Shown here: piece by piece, positions 8,128 to 15,674 of the stretch
Layout: each line of letters starts with the position of its first letter
Numbering within the stretch: position 1 is the stretch's first letter
Assembly: GCF_026343185.1 (NCBI RefSeq)
Contig: NZ_JAPEMA010000001.1
Span: 124,001 to 188,000 of the forward strand
Length of the DNA stretch: 64,000 nucleotides
Source of the DNA: Streptomyces sp. NBC_00091
GTDB lineage: Bacteria; Actinomycetota; Actinomycetes; Streptomycetales; Streptomycetaceae
Direction: 5' to 3'
Position numbers and translations under genes: made by a program
Notes under the pieces: generated by a model
What the model saw: the letters and a program-made list of their open reading frames with translations, nothing else
Told to the model about the DNA's origin: nothing
The model's database searches: none

Positions 8128-8895
8128 ATGGTGAAACTGAAGACGGATCAAGCGATCGACGAGATGCGTGCCGCCGGCCGGGTGGTCGCGCACGCCCTGG
8201 CCGCCGTACGGGAGGCCGCCCGGGTCGGGGTGTCCCTGCTGGAACTGGACGCGGTGGCCCGCGGGGTCCTGCGCGAGGCCCGGGCCACCTCCCCCTTCCT
8301 CGGCTACCGGCCGCACTTCGCGCCGGTGCCCTTCCCGGGCGTGGTGTGCGCCTCGGTCAACGACGCGATCGTGCACGGGATCCCCGACGGCTACCGGCTG
8401 CGCGACGGGGACCTGGTCAGCATCGACTGCGGGGCGAAGCTGGGCGGCTGGGCCGGGGACGCGGCCGTCAGCTTCACGGTCGGCCGGGCCCGCCCCGCAG
8501 ACCTGCGGCTCATCGAAACCGCCGAGGCGGCCCTCGCGGCCGGCATCGCCGCCGCCTTGCCCGGCAACAGGATCGGCGACATCGCCCACGCCATCGGCAC
8601 CGTCTGCCGCTCCGCCGGGTACGGCATCCCCGAGGGCTTCGGCGGCCACGGCGTGGGCCGCGAGATGCACGAGGACCCGGGCGTCCCCAACGAGGGCCCG
8701 CCGGGACGCGGCATGAAGCTGCGCCCCGGCATGGTCATCGCCATCGAGCCGATGCTGATCGCGGGCGGCACGGACGACTACACCTGCGACCCCGACGGCT
8801 GGACCCTGCGCACCACCGACGGCACCCGCGCCGCCCACGCCGAGCACACGGTCGCCATCACCGCCGACGGCCCGAGGATCCTCACCGCCCTGTAG
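8128..8895 (+). CDS. map: Type I methionine aminopeptidase
   Basis: 255 residues, a metal-dependent cytosolic enzyme that removes N-terminal methionine from new proteins. The five metal ligands are visible in order: DLVSIDCGAKLGGWAGDAA (two Asp), GGHGVGREMHEDP (His), IAIEPML (Glu) and AEHTVAIT (Glu). There is no N-terminal zinc-finger extension, so this is the short type Ia form. Streptomycetes carry more than one map gene. This copy stands alone rather than beside secY/adk, and it is controlled by its own XRE partner, which suggests a conditional paralogue rather than the housekeeping enzyme. Confidence 0.93.
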   Translation: MVKLKTDQAIDEMRAAGRVVAHALAAVREAARVGVSLLELDAVARGVLREARATSPFLGYRPHFAPVPFPGVVCASVNDAIVHGIPDGYRLRDGDLVSIDCGAKLGGWAGDAAVSFTVGRARPADLRLIETAEAALAAGIAAALPGNRIGDIAHAIGTVCRSAGYGIPEGFGGHGVGREMHEDPGVPNEGPPGRGMKLRPGMVIAIEPMLIAGGTDDYTCDPDGWTLRTTDGTRAAHAEHTVAITADGPRILTAL

Positions 8896-8943
8896 TCCTT
8901 ACGGCTCCCCGTGCGGGTTGGTCCTTACGGCTTCCCGTGCGGG
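8895..8943. repeat. Short tandem duplication at the ggt 3' end
   Basis: A 23-bp unit beginning GTCCTTACGGCT occurs at 8895-8917 and again at 8921-8943 with one difference. The second copy contains the last codons and stop of ggt (HGKP-stop on the minus strand). The first would encode HGEP-stop just beyond it, so the gene tail has been duplicated into the convergent spacer. Confidence 0.7.
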
Positions 8944-10724
8944 TGCACGACCATCGCCGAGCCGCCGCCGCGCCGGACGGTCTCGGCGGCCGCCAGCCAG
9001 CGGCCGTCCGGGAGCCGCTGGACGCCGGTGGCGGCGCCGATCTCCGGGTTCTGCCGGAAGGCCTGGCCCAGGCCCTCCAGTTCGGTGCGCAGCGGGCTGT
9101 TCCACAGGCCCGGCTCCAGTTCGGTGGTGGTCTGGTTGCGCTGGCTGGCGCGCGGGGCCGCGATGGCGTCCACCAGGGGCAGGCCCCGGTCCAGGTGGCC
9201 GGTCAGGGTCTGCAGGACGGTGGTGATGATGGTGGCGCCGCCCGGGGAGCCGACCGCCAGGACCGGGCGGCCGTGCTCCAGGACGATGGTCGGGGACATC
9301 GAGGAGCGGGGGCGCTTGCCGGGGCCGGGCAGGTTCGGGTCGGGGACCCCGGGGGCCGCCGGGGCGAAGGAGAAGTCGGTCAGCTCGTTGTTGAGCAGGA
9401 AGCCCCGTCCCGGGACGGTGATGGCGCTGCCGCCGGTGGACTCGATGGTCAGGGTGTAGGAGACCACGTTGCCCCAGCGGTCGGCGACCGTCAGGTGGGT
9501 GGTGTTCTCCCCTTCGTAGGTGGTGGGGGCGGCCTCGCCGGTGGTGGCGCAGGGGGCCGGGTTCCGGGGGTCGCCGGGGGCCAGCGGGCTGGTCAGCGCC
9601 CGGTCCGGCCGGATGAGGCAGGCGCGCGTGTCCGCGTACCGCTGGGAGAGCAGCTCGCGCGTGGGGACGGACCCGGCGGCCGGGTCGCCGACCCAGCGGC
9701 CCCGGTCGGCGAAGGAGATCCGGGAGGCCTCGATGTAGCGGTGCAGGTACTGCGTCTGGGACAGCTTCGACAGGTCGGTGCGTTCCAGGATGTTCAGCGC
9801 CTCGCCGACGGTGGTGCCGCCGGAGGAGGAGGGGGCCATGCTGTAGACGTCCAGGCCCCGGTAGCCGATCCGGGTCGGGTCCTGCCGCTTGGTCGCGTAC
9901 GCGCGCAGGTCGGCGGTGGTGAGGTCGCCGGGGCGGACGTTGCGGGTGGCGGCCGGGTCGACCGGGGGTTTGCGTACGGTGTTGACGATGTCCTCGGCGA
10001 TCGGGCCCCGGTAGAGCGCGCCGGTGCCCTTGCGGGCGAGTTCGGCGTAGGTGGCGGCCAGGTCGGGGTTCTTGAAGGTGGAGCCGACCACGGGGAGCTG
10101 CCCGCCGGGCAGGAAGAGCTTGCTGGTGTCGGGGAAGTCCTTGAAGCGGTCCTGGTTTGCCTCGGTCTGGGCGCGGAAGGTGGCGTCCACGGTGAAGCCG
10201 TCGCGGGCCAGTTTCTCGGCGGGGCGCAGCAGGCGGTCCAGCGGGCGGGAGCCCCAGGAGTCGAGGGCGCTCTTCCAGGTGGCGGGGGTGCCGGGGACGC
10301 CGACGGAGCGGCCGCTGGTCTGGCCCTCGGCGAAGGGGATCGGGGCGCCGTTCTCCTGGAAGAGCCCGGCGGTGGCGGAGGCGGGCGCGGTCTCGCGGCC
10401 GTCGATGGTGTGCACCCGGCGGGACGCGGCGTCGTAGTAGACGAAGTAGCCGCCCCCGCCGATGCCGGCCGAGTACGGCTCGGTGACCCCGAGGGCGGCG
10501 GCGGTGGCGATCGCGGCGTCCACGGCGTTGCCGCCGGAGCGCAGGACGGCGATGCCGGCCGCGGAGGCGTCGGCGTCGACACTGGCGACGGCCCCGCCGT
10601 AGCCGGCGGCGACCGGCACCTTGGGCGGGGTCGCGGCCGGCGGGGGCGGGGCGGCGGCCCCGGTGGAGACGAGCGCCCCGGCGAGGGCTGCGAAAGCCAA
10701 CTGACGTGCTGCGGAAGCGCGCAT
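8925..10724 (-). CDS. ggt: Secreted gamma-glutamyltransferase
   Basis: 599-residue N-terminal-nucleophile hydrolase that cleaves gamma-glutamyl bonds of glutathione-like or poly-gamma-glutamyl substrates outside the membrane. A signal peptide is evident (MRASAARQLAFAALAGALV, then GAAAP). The self-processing site is the TTHLTVAD motif near residue 405-410, whose Thr becomes the new N-terminus of the small subunit. Family blocks SGGNAVDAAIATAAALGV and GSPGGATIITTVLQ are also clear. The ATG at 10724 follows GGAGG by seven bases. It is convergent with map, and its 3' end is partly duplicated in the spacer. Length matches the family, and both subunits appear intact. Confidence 0.93.
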   Translation of the reverse strand: MRASAARQLAFAALAGALVSTGAAAPPPPAATPPKVPVAAGYGGAVASVDADASAAGIAVLRSGGNAVDAAIATAAALGVTEPYSAGIGGGGYFVYYDAASRRVHTIDGRETAPASATAGLFQENGAPIPFAEGQTSGRSVGVPGTPATWKSALDSWGSRPLDRLLRPAEKLARDGFTVDATFRAQTEANQDRFKDFPDTSKLFLPGGQLPVVGSTFKNPDLAATYAELARKGTGALYRGPIAEDIVNTVRKPPVDPAATRNVRPGDLTTADLRAYATKRQDPTRIGYRGLDVYSMAPSSSGGTTVGEALNILERTDLSKLSQTQYLHRYIEASRISFADRGRWVGDPAAGSVPTRELLSQRYADTRACLIRPDRALTSPLAPGDPRNPAPCATTGEAAPTTYEGENTTHLTVADRWGNVVSYTLTIESTGGSAITVPGRGFLLNNELTDFSFAPAAPGVPDPNLPGPGKRPRSSMSPTIVLEHGRPVLAVGSPGGATIITTVLQTLTGHLDRGLPLVDAIAAPRASQRNQTTTELEPGLWNSPLRTELEGLGQAFRQNPEIGAATGVQRLPDGRWLAAAETVRRGGGSAMVVHPHGKP

Positions 10725-10826
10725 CCAAGTTCCTCCAGTCGACTGCCTGTCAGATCCAGGATCGGCAGCCTAACTTCCGTACACCCCCCGCGTCATGAAG
10801 GCCGTGTGACGGCTACCATCCGCCGC

Positions 10827-11555
10827 ATGAACGACGACGTGCGCAACATCGTGCTGGGGGTGGTGGCGACCGCGTGCAGCGGCGGGTTCGGCTGGTTCAC
10901 CCGGACCTACGTCTGGCGTCGCGCGCTCCGCCGCAAGCAGGCCTTCTTCGGGCTGCCGACGGGCTCGGACTGCCTGTTCGTGGTCAACCGCCAGATGGGC
11001 GGGAAGGACTCCTCGCTGCACCGCAGCGACGCCTTCGCGCTGCTGGAAATATCCGCCCTGATCAAGGACTGCGGGGCGACCGTGCAGGTCGTCACCCACG
11101 ACACGGCCCGCCAGGGCTTCGGCGACCGGGCCGAGTTCTGCGTCGGCGGGCCGTCCTCCAACGCCCGGACGACCGCGCACCTGGCCTCCATGCTGCCGGG
11201 GGTGCGCACCGAGATCGGCCTCGAGCAGGGGGATCCGGACCGCGGGGCCATCCGCGTCGGCGGGGAGACGTACCGCTGGGAGAAGGGCATGGTCGAGTAC
11301 GTGCTGCTGGCGCGGCTGACGACCGGGCGGGGCTCCCGGCCGGTGTTCCTGCTGTCGGGGCAGACCGCCAACAGCAACCAGGCCGCCGCCCGTTATCTGG
11401 CCAGGCACCATGAACGGCTGGCCCGCGACTACGGCGGCGAGTCCTTCTGCGTGATGTTGAAGGTGATCAACTCCGATGCCTACGGGCCGGACGTGACCGA
11501 GCTGGTCGCGGACGTCACCGCGGCGGCCCGGACACCCGTAGCGGCAGCCGCGTGA
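10827..11555 (+). CDS. Conserved actinobacterial hypothetical protein with N-terminal membrane anchor
   Basis: 242 residues. A single hydrophobic segment near the start (NIVLGVVATACSGGFGWF) suggests an anchor or uncleaved signal, followed by a soluble domain. Recognisable stretches include CLFVVNRQMGGKDSSLHRSD, CVGGPSSNARTTAHLASMLP and FLLSGQTANSNQAAARYLA; the Gly/Ser-rich turns suggest a nucleotide- or sugar-binding fold, but I cannot name it. The ATG at 10827 was chosen; an in-frame GTG at 10806 is possible, and neither has a strong ribosome site. Its last 41 bases overlap the convergent P450 coding sequence. Confidence 0.75.
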   Translation: MNDDVRNIVLGVVATACSGGFGWFTRTYVWRRALRRKQAFFGLPTGSDCLFVVNRQMGGKDSSLHRSDAFALLEISALIKDCGATVQVVTHDTARQGFGDRAEFCVGGPSSNARTTAHLASMLPGVRTEIGLEQGDPDRGAIRVGGETYRWEKGMVEYVLLARLTTGRGSRPVFLLSGQTANSNQAAARYLARHHERLARDYGGESFCVMLKVINSDAYGPDVTELVADVTAAARTPVAAAA

Positions 11556-12783
11556 TGCCGTTGATGAAGTTGGACACCAGCCGGCGCGGCTCCCCCGCGA
11601 GTTCCGGCGCCGGCATGGCGGTACGCCACTCCTCGTAGAGGGTGCGCAGCTGGAGCCGGGCGAAGTGGGCGCCGAGGCAGACGTGGGGGCCGTCGCCGAA
11701 GGAGACGTGCGGGTTCGGGGAGCGGCCCGGGTCGAGGCGGTGGGGGTCGGTGAAGACGCGCTCGTCGTGGTTGGCGGAGGCGTGGAAGACCACCACCTTG
11801 TCCCCTGCGCGGACCGGGGTTCCGGCCAGTTCGGTGTCGCGGGCGGCGGTGCGGCGGAAGCTGAGCACCGGCGGGTGGACGCGCAGGAGTTCCTCGACGG
11901 CCCGCTCCATCGGGGCCGTGCCGTCGGCCAGTTGCCGGTAGGCGTCGGGGTCGCGGGCCAGCGCGAGGAGGCCGCCGGGCGCGGCGCTGCGTACGGTGTC
12001 GTTGCCGGCGACGGTCAGCAGGAAGAAGAACATCTCCAGCTCGGCGGGGTCCAGTCCGGCCTGCGCCAGGGCGGTCATCACGTCGTCCCCGGGGTGCGCG
12101 CGTTTGTACGCGGCCAGTTCCCGGGCGTAGCCGAACATCTCGCCGAGCAGCGCCGGGGAGCGCGGGTTGAGCGGCTTGCCGTCCGGGCCGAGGAGGGGCG
12201 CGGGGGCGTCCTCGGGGTCCTGGTAGCCGATGACCCGTACGGTCCACTCCAGCAGCAGGGCCCGGTCGGCGGGCGGGACGCCCAGCAGGTCGGTGAGGTT
12301 GAGCAGGGCGTACTCGTCGGTGACGGTGCGCACCACGTCGGCGGCGCCGTCCTCGGCGGCCTCCCGGGCGGCGGCGAGGAGGGTGCGGGCCCGCTCGCGG
12401 GCCCGGCCCGCGAAGGCGTCGACCCGGGCGGGGGTGAAGGCGCGGGCGACCAGGCGGCGCAGCCTGCCGTGTTCCGGAGGGTCCTGGTTGAGCATGGTGC
12501 TCCGCAGGAACGGCAGGTCGGCCGGGTCGGGGTCGCGGATCTGGGTGGCGCCGAGCCAGGAGGAGTACGTGGCGTGGTCGCGCAGGACGCGGACGACGTC
12601 GGCGTGCCGGGTGACGGCCCAGAAGCCGGGCCCGGCGGGCCAGCCCTGGACCTCGGGCTCCTCCTGCCAGGCCACCGGGTGCCGCTCGCGCAGCAGCCGG
12701 TAGCGCTCGTGCGGGACGCCCTCGGCGTAGACGCGGGGGTCGAAGACGTCGGGGATGCCGGGGGCCCGGGCGGCGCGTTCCAT
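11515..12783 (-). CDS. Cytochrome P450
   Basis: 422-residue soluble bacterial P450. Hallmarks present are the I-helix oxygen-activation motif VAGNDTVR, the K-helix EELLR (ExxR), and the heme loop FGDGPHVCLGAHFARLQL with the cysteine ligand. The N-terminal half (MLNQDPPEHGRLRRLVARAF) resembles the sterol/fatty-acid-type actinobacterial P450s such as the CYP124/125/142 group, but this is only a pattern impression. The ATG at 12783 is used; a GTG three codons upstream is possible. No ferredoxin or reductase gene is adjacent. Its 3' end overlaps the convergent gene at 10827-11555 by 41 bp. Confidence 0.92.
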   Translation of the reverse strand: MERAARAPGIPDVFDPRVYAEGVPHERYRLLRERHPVAWQEEPEVQGWPAGPGFWAVTRHADVVRVLRDHATYSSWLGATQIRDPDPADLPFLRSTMLNQDPPEHGRLRRLVARAFTPARVDAFAGRARERARTLLAAAREAAEDGAADVVRTVTDEYALLNLTDLLGVPPADRALLLEWTVRVIGYQDPEDAPAPLLGPDGKPLNPRSPALLGEMFGYARELAAYKRAHPGDDVMTALAQAGLDPAELEMFFFLLTVAGNDTVRSAAPGGLLALARDPDAYRQLADGTAPMERAVEELLRVHPPVLSFRRTAARDTELAGTPVRAGDKVVVFHASANHDERVFTDPHRLDPGRSPNPHVSFGDGPHVCLGAHFARLQLRTLYEEWRTAMPAPELAGEPRRLVSNFINGITRLPLRVSGPPR

Positions 12784-12834
12784 GGTCCACACGGTGGCGG
12801 CACCCCGGGCCCGGCCGCAACCCCTCCGGCGCTC

Positions 12835-12925
12835 AGGCCGTCTCTTCCGGATCTTGCTCCCCCAGCTACCGCTGGGAGGTGCCCCCAGACCCGCGCCGCC
12901 CGGCAAGATCCGAAAGAGACGGCCT
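12835..12925. repeat. Long inverted-repeat element (REP/MITE-like)
   Basis: AGGCCGTCTCTTCCGGATCT begins the left arm (23 bp, 12835-12857), and the right arm at 12903-12925 is its complement with one mismatch. The 45-base centre holds a smaller dyad, CCCAGCTACCGCTGGG. Elements of this look recur in Streptomyces intergenic DNA. The right end supplies the last two bases of the TAG stop of the lipoprotein gene at 12924, so it may also serve as that gene's terminator. Confidence 0.75.
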
Positions 12926-13427
12926 AGCCCCCCGCTGCGCAGCGGGCCGCCTCCAGCTCGGTGTCGGAGCCGCGCAGCACCACCTCGAAGACGGGGTCGA
13001 GGGTGGACAGGGCGCTGCACACGAGCTGGCGGTGGGCGAGCGGGTCCAGGCCGGCGACGGGGAAGGGGAGGCGCACCTCGAGCCGGTCCCGCGCCGTGAA
13101 GCCGACCCCGATCGCTTCGAGTTCCTTCTCCTCGACCGGGGGCAGCCGGGTGCCGAGTCCGGCTTCCGCCTCGGCGCCGCCGGGCCCGCCGAGCAGTCCC
13201 CGCAGGCTGCCCCGGGGCCCGTCGCGGGTGTGCTCGGGCTGCGGGGAGGGGGCGAGGCGTCCCTCGGGGGTGACGAAGTAGGCCATCGAGGTGCGGGCGG
13301 GCGCGGCGACGGCGACCTTGGCGGCCGCGCCGCTCTCCACGACCCCGGTGGGCTTGATCCCGCAGCCGGAGAGGAGCAGCGGGCCGAGCAGGGCGGTGGC
13401 GGCCGCGATGCCCCGGATCCGGCTCAT
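12924..13427 (-). CDS. Lipoprotein with GerMN-like domain, two-component operon partner
   Basis: 167 residues with a lipoprotein signal, ALLGPLLLSGC, giving a lipidated Cys near residue 22. The remainder (GLLGGP, then a Gly-Leu pair, then DRLEVRLPFPVAGLDPLAHRQLVCSALSTL) has the pattern of a GerMN domain, as in LpqB, although this assignment is by eye. The ATG overlaps the sensor kinase stop (ATGA), so the two are translationally coupled. An extracytoplasmic lipoprotein after a regulator-kinase pair parallels the MtrA-MtrB-LpqB arrangement, and it may modulate the kinase. Its stop codon abuts the inverted-repeat element at 12835-12925. Confidence 0.8.
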   Translation of the reverse strand: MSRIRGIAAATALLGPLLLSGCGIKPTGVVESGAAAKVAVAAPARTSMAYFVTPEGRLAPSPQPEHTRDGPRGSLRGLLGGPGGAEAEAGLGTRLPPVEEKELEAIGVGFTARDRLEVRLPFPVAGLDPLAHRQLVCSALSTLDPVFEVVLRGSDTELEAARCAAGG

Positions 13428-14869
13428 GCGACGGCCTCCAGGGGCATGTCGAGGGTGAAGACCGCTCCCCCGCCGGGGGCGTTGGCGGCGCTCAGGGTGC
13501 CGCCGTGCAGCCGGACGTTCTCGAGGGTGATGGCGAGTCCGAGGCCGCTGCCGGCCGAGCGGGCGCGGGCGGCGTCGGCCTTGAAGAACCGGTCGAAGAT
13601 GTGCGGCAGCACCTCGGCGGCGATGCCCGGTCCGCTGTCGGCGACCTCGAGCAGCAGCCGTTCCCCGCCGGGGTGCGCTTCGGTGCGCACGGCGATCCGT
13701 ACGGGGGCGTCGCCGTGCCGCAGGGCGTTGCCGACGAGGTTGGCCAGGACCACGTCGAAGCGGCGCGGGTCCAGCCGGGCGCGGACCCCTTCGGGGAGGT
13801 CGGTGGTGATCCGGTCGTCGTCCCGGTGGCGGCGCTCCAGGCTCTTGCCCACGGCCTCGGCGATGTCCACGTCGTCCAGGTTGAGTTCGGCGGCGCGGGC
13901 GTCGAAGCGGGAGATCTCCATCAGGTCCTCGACGAGGACGGCGAGCTTCCCGGTCTCCGCGCTGATCAGCCGCAGGGCCTTGGCGGTGTCCGGGTCGAGG
14001 TGTCCGGCGTCCTCGTCGAGCACCTCGGTGACGGCGAGCATCCCGGCGAGCGGGGTGCGCAGTTCGTGGGAGACGTCGGAGGCGAAGCGGCGGGCCCGGG
14101 CCTCCGCCTCCCGCAGTTCGGCCACGGACTCCTCGAGGGCGCCGGCGGTGTCGTTGAAGGTGTGGGCGAGGCCGGCGAGTTCGTCGGAGCCCCTGACCTC
14201 GATACGGGTGTCGAGGCGGCCGCGGCCCAGGTTCTGCGCGGCGCGCCGCATGTCCCGTACGGGGCGCAGGACGCTGCGGGCGGCGAGCAGGGCGGGTACG
14301 AGGGCGATGGCCAGGCCGGGGACGGCGCCCTGTTTGGCGGCTTCGACCATGGCCTCGACGGTCTGCTGTTCGCTGGTCAGCGGCATGACGGCGTAGACGG
14401 TGACGCCGGTCGGCTCGCGGTTGCCGTTGTGGGAGAAGACGGCGGGCATGCCGATGGTCAGGTAGGGCTCGCCACGGCCGTCCGCCACGCGCTGGAAGGC
14501 TCCGTGCGGGTTCGCCGCGACCTGGTTGCGCAGGGTGTCGGTGAGGACGCCGGAGGTGGTGGGGGTGAGGTTGGAGGAGGCGCGCAGGGCGCCGTACTCG
14601 CCGTAGACCACCCAGGAGTGCGGTTTTCCGCGTTTGCCGAGGTCGTTGACGAGGCGCTGGAGCTGCTGCTGGTCCATGGGCAGGGTCATGGCCTGGCCCT
14701 CCAGCTGGTCGCGCAGGGTGCTGACCGCCGTGTCCTGGCTCTGGGTGAGGACCGCCCTGCGGGCCTGCCGGTAGGTGAGGGCGGCCGTGCTGACCGCGCA
14801 GATCGTGGCGACCAGCAGGAACGCGGCGATCAGCCGGGTGCGCAGTCCGAGCGGGGCGAGACTCCTCAT
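13424..14869 (-). CDS. Membrane sensor histidine kinase
   Basis: 481 residues. The first membrane segment (LIAAFLLVATICAVSTAALTY) is followed by an extracytoplasmic sensor of about 130 residues. A second segment (GLAIALVPALLAA) leads into a HAMP linker, the dimerisation helix with the phosphorylated His in DVSHELRTPLAG, and an ATPase domain with N box (LVGNALRHG), G1 (DSGPGI) and G2 (GSGLGLAIT). This is the HisKA/EnvZ-type architecture. The ATG at 14869 overlaps the response regulator stop, and its own stop overlaps the lipoprotein start, giving a tightly coupled three-gene operon. Confidence 0.93.
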   Translation of the reverse strand: MRSLAPLGLRTRLIAAFLLVATICAVSTAALTYRQARRAVLTQSQDTAVSTLRDQLEGQAMTLPMDQQQLQRLVNDLGKRGKPHSWVVYGEYGALRASSNLTPTTSGVLTDTLRNQVAANPHGAFQRVADGRGEPYLTIGMPAVFSHNGNREPTGVTVYAVMPLTSEQQTVEAMVEAAKQGAVPGLAIALVPALLAARSVLRPVRDMRRAAQNLGRGRLDTRIEVRGSDELAGLAHTFNDTAGALEESVAELREAEARARRFASDVSHELRTPLAGMLAVTEVLDEDAGHLDPDTAKALRLISAETGKLAVLVEDLMEISRFDARAAELNLDDVDIAEAVGKSLERRHRDDDRITTDLPEGVRARLDPRRFDVVLANLVGNALRHGDAPVRIAVRTEAHPGGERLLLEVADSGPGIAAEVLPHIFDRFFKADAARARSAGSGLGLAITLENVRLHGGTLSAANAPGGGAVFTLDMPLEAVA

Positions 14870-15552
14870 GGTCCCAGCGGCCCGAAGCGGTAGCCGAAGC
14901 CCCGCACCGTCTGTATGTAGCGGGGGGCGCCTTCGGGGTCCTCGACCTTGTTGCGCAGCCGGCGCACGCAGGCGTCCACGAGCCGGGCGTCGGCGTGGTA
15001 GCTGTGCTCCCACACGTACTCCAGCAGCTGCCGGCGGGAGAAGACCTGCTCGGGCTGGGCCGACAGGTGGAGCAGGAGCTTGATCTCGCTGGGCGCGAGG
15101 GCGACGCGCTCGCCGTTCTTGGCGACGCTCAGCCCGGCGCGGTCGATGGCGAGTTCGCCGTGGTGTTCCACGCCGGGCCGGCCGGAGGGGTCGCCGAGGC
15201 GGCGCAGCACGGCCTTGATGCGGGCCTCGATGATCTCGGTGCGGGCGGGTTTGACGATGTAGTCGTCGGCCCCGGCCTCCAGGCCGACGACGATGTCGAA
15301 GTCGTCGCCGCGGGCGGTGAGCATGATGATCGGGACCTCGCTGGTCTCCCGGATCCGGCGGCAGACCTGGACGCCGTTGATCCCGGGCAGCATCAGGTCC
15401 AGCAGCACCAGCTCGGGGCGGAAGCCGGCGATGAGGTCCAGTCCCTCCTCGCCGGTGGCGGCGGCGCTCACCTCGTGGCCGCGGCGGCGCAGGCCGAGGC
15501 CGACCCCTTCCCGGATGGAAGGGTCGTCCTCGATCAGCAGTACGCGTGGCAT
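14866..15552 (-). CDS. OmpR/PhoB-family response regulator
   Basis: 228 residues. The receiver domain has the acidic pair in LLIEDDPSIREG, the phospho-acceptor Asp in VLLDLMLPGINGVQVCRR, the switch Thr in IIMLTARGDD and the conserved Lys in DYIVKPARTE. A winged-helix DNA-binding domain follows, with the recognition helix and wing in DARLVDACVRRLRNKVED and RYIQTVRGFGYRF. The start is MPRVLLIEDD at 15552; a longer open frame to 15669 runs through the inverted-repeat element and is not credible. It is first in the operon with the kinase and lipoprotein. The sequence is AfsQ1/CseB-like, but no sigma-factor gene is nearby. Confidence 0.93.
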   Translation of the reverse strand: MPRVLLIEDDPSIREGVGLGLRRRGHEVSAAATGEEGLDLIAGFRPELVLLDLMLPGINGVQVCRRIRETSEVPIIMLTARGDDFDIVVGLEAGADDYIVKPARTEIIEARIKAVLRRLGDPSGRPGVEHHGELAIDRAGLSVAKNGERVALAPSEIKLLLHLSAQPEQVFSRRQLLEYVWEHSYHADARLVDACVRRLRNKVEDPEGAPRYIQTVRGFGYRFGPLGP

Positions 15553-15593
15553 CCGGCCAGTATCCCAGGGTGGTTCATACGCTTTCCTCCTAT

Positions 15594-15674
15594 AGGGGGT
15601 GTCTTGTGGGTCAGGCCGGGCTCGCGACGCCTGGCACCGCGCCCTGATCCGGCCTGACCCACAAGACACCCCCT
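15594..15674. mobile_element. 81-bp MITE-like inverted-repeat element
   Basis: Perfect 26-bp terminal inverted repeats (left 15594-15619 starting AGGGGGTGTCTTGTGGGTCA, right 15649-15674) flank a 29-base centre. TA dinucleotides border both ends, as expected for an insertion duplicating TA. It carries no coding sequence, so it would need a transposase in trans. It lies between the response regulator and the MurJ gene, and its right end forms the MurJ stop codon. Confidence 0.7.

Noticed and set aside
8346..11555. Open frame of over 1,000 codons spanning map, the antisense of ggt and the membrane-anchored gene
   Set aside because: Only its last 242 codons correspond to a real protein; the rest is out of frame with map and antisense to ggt.
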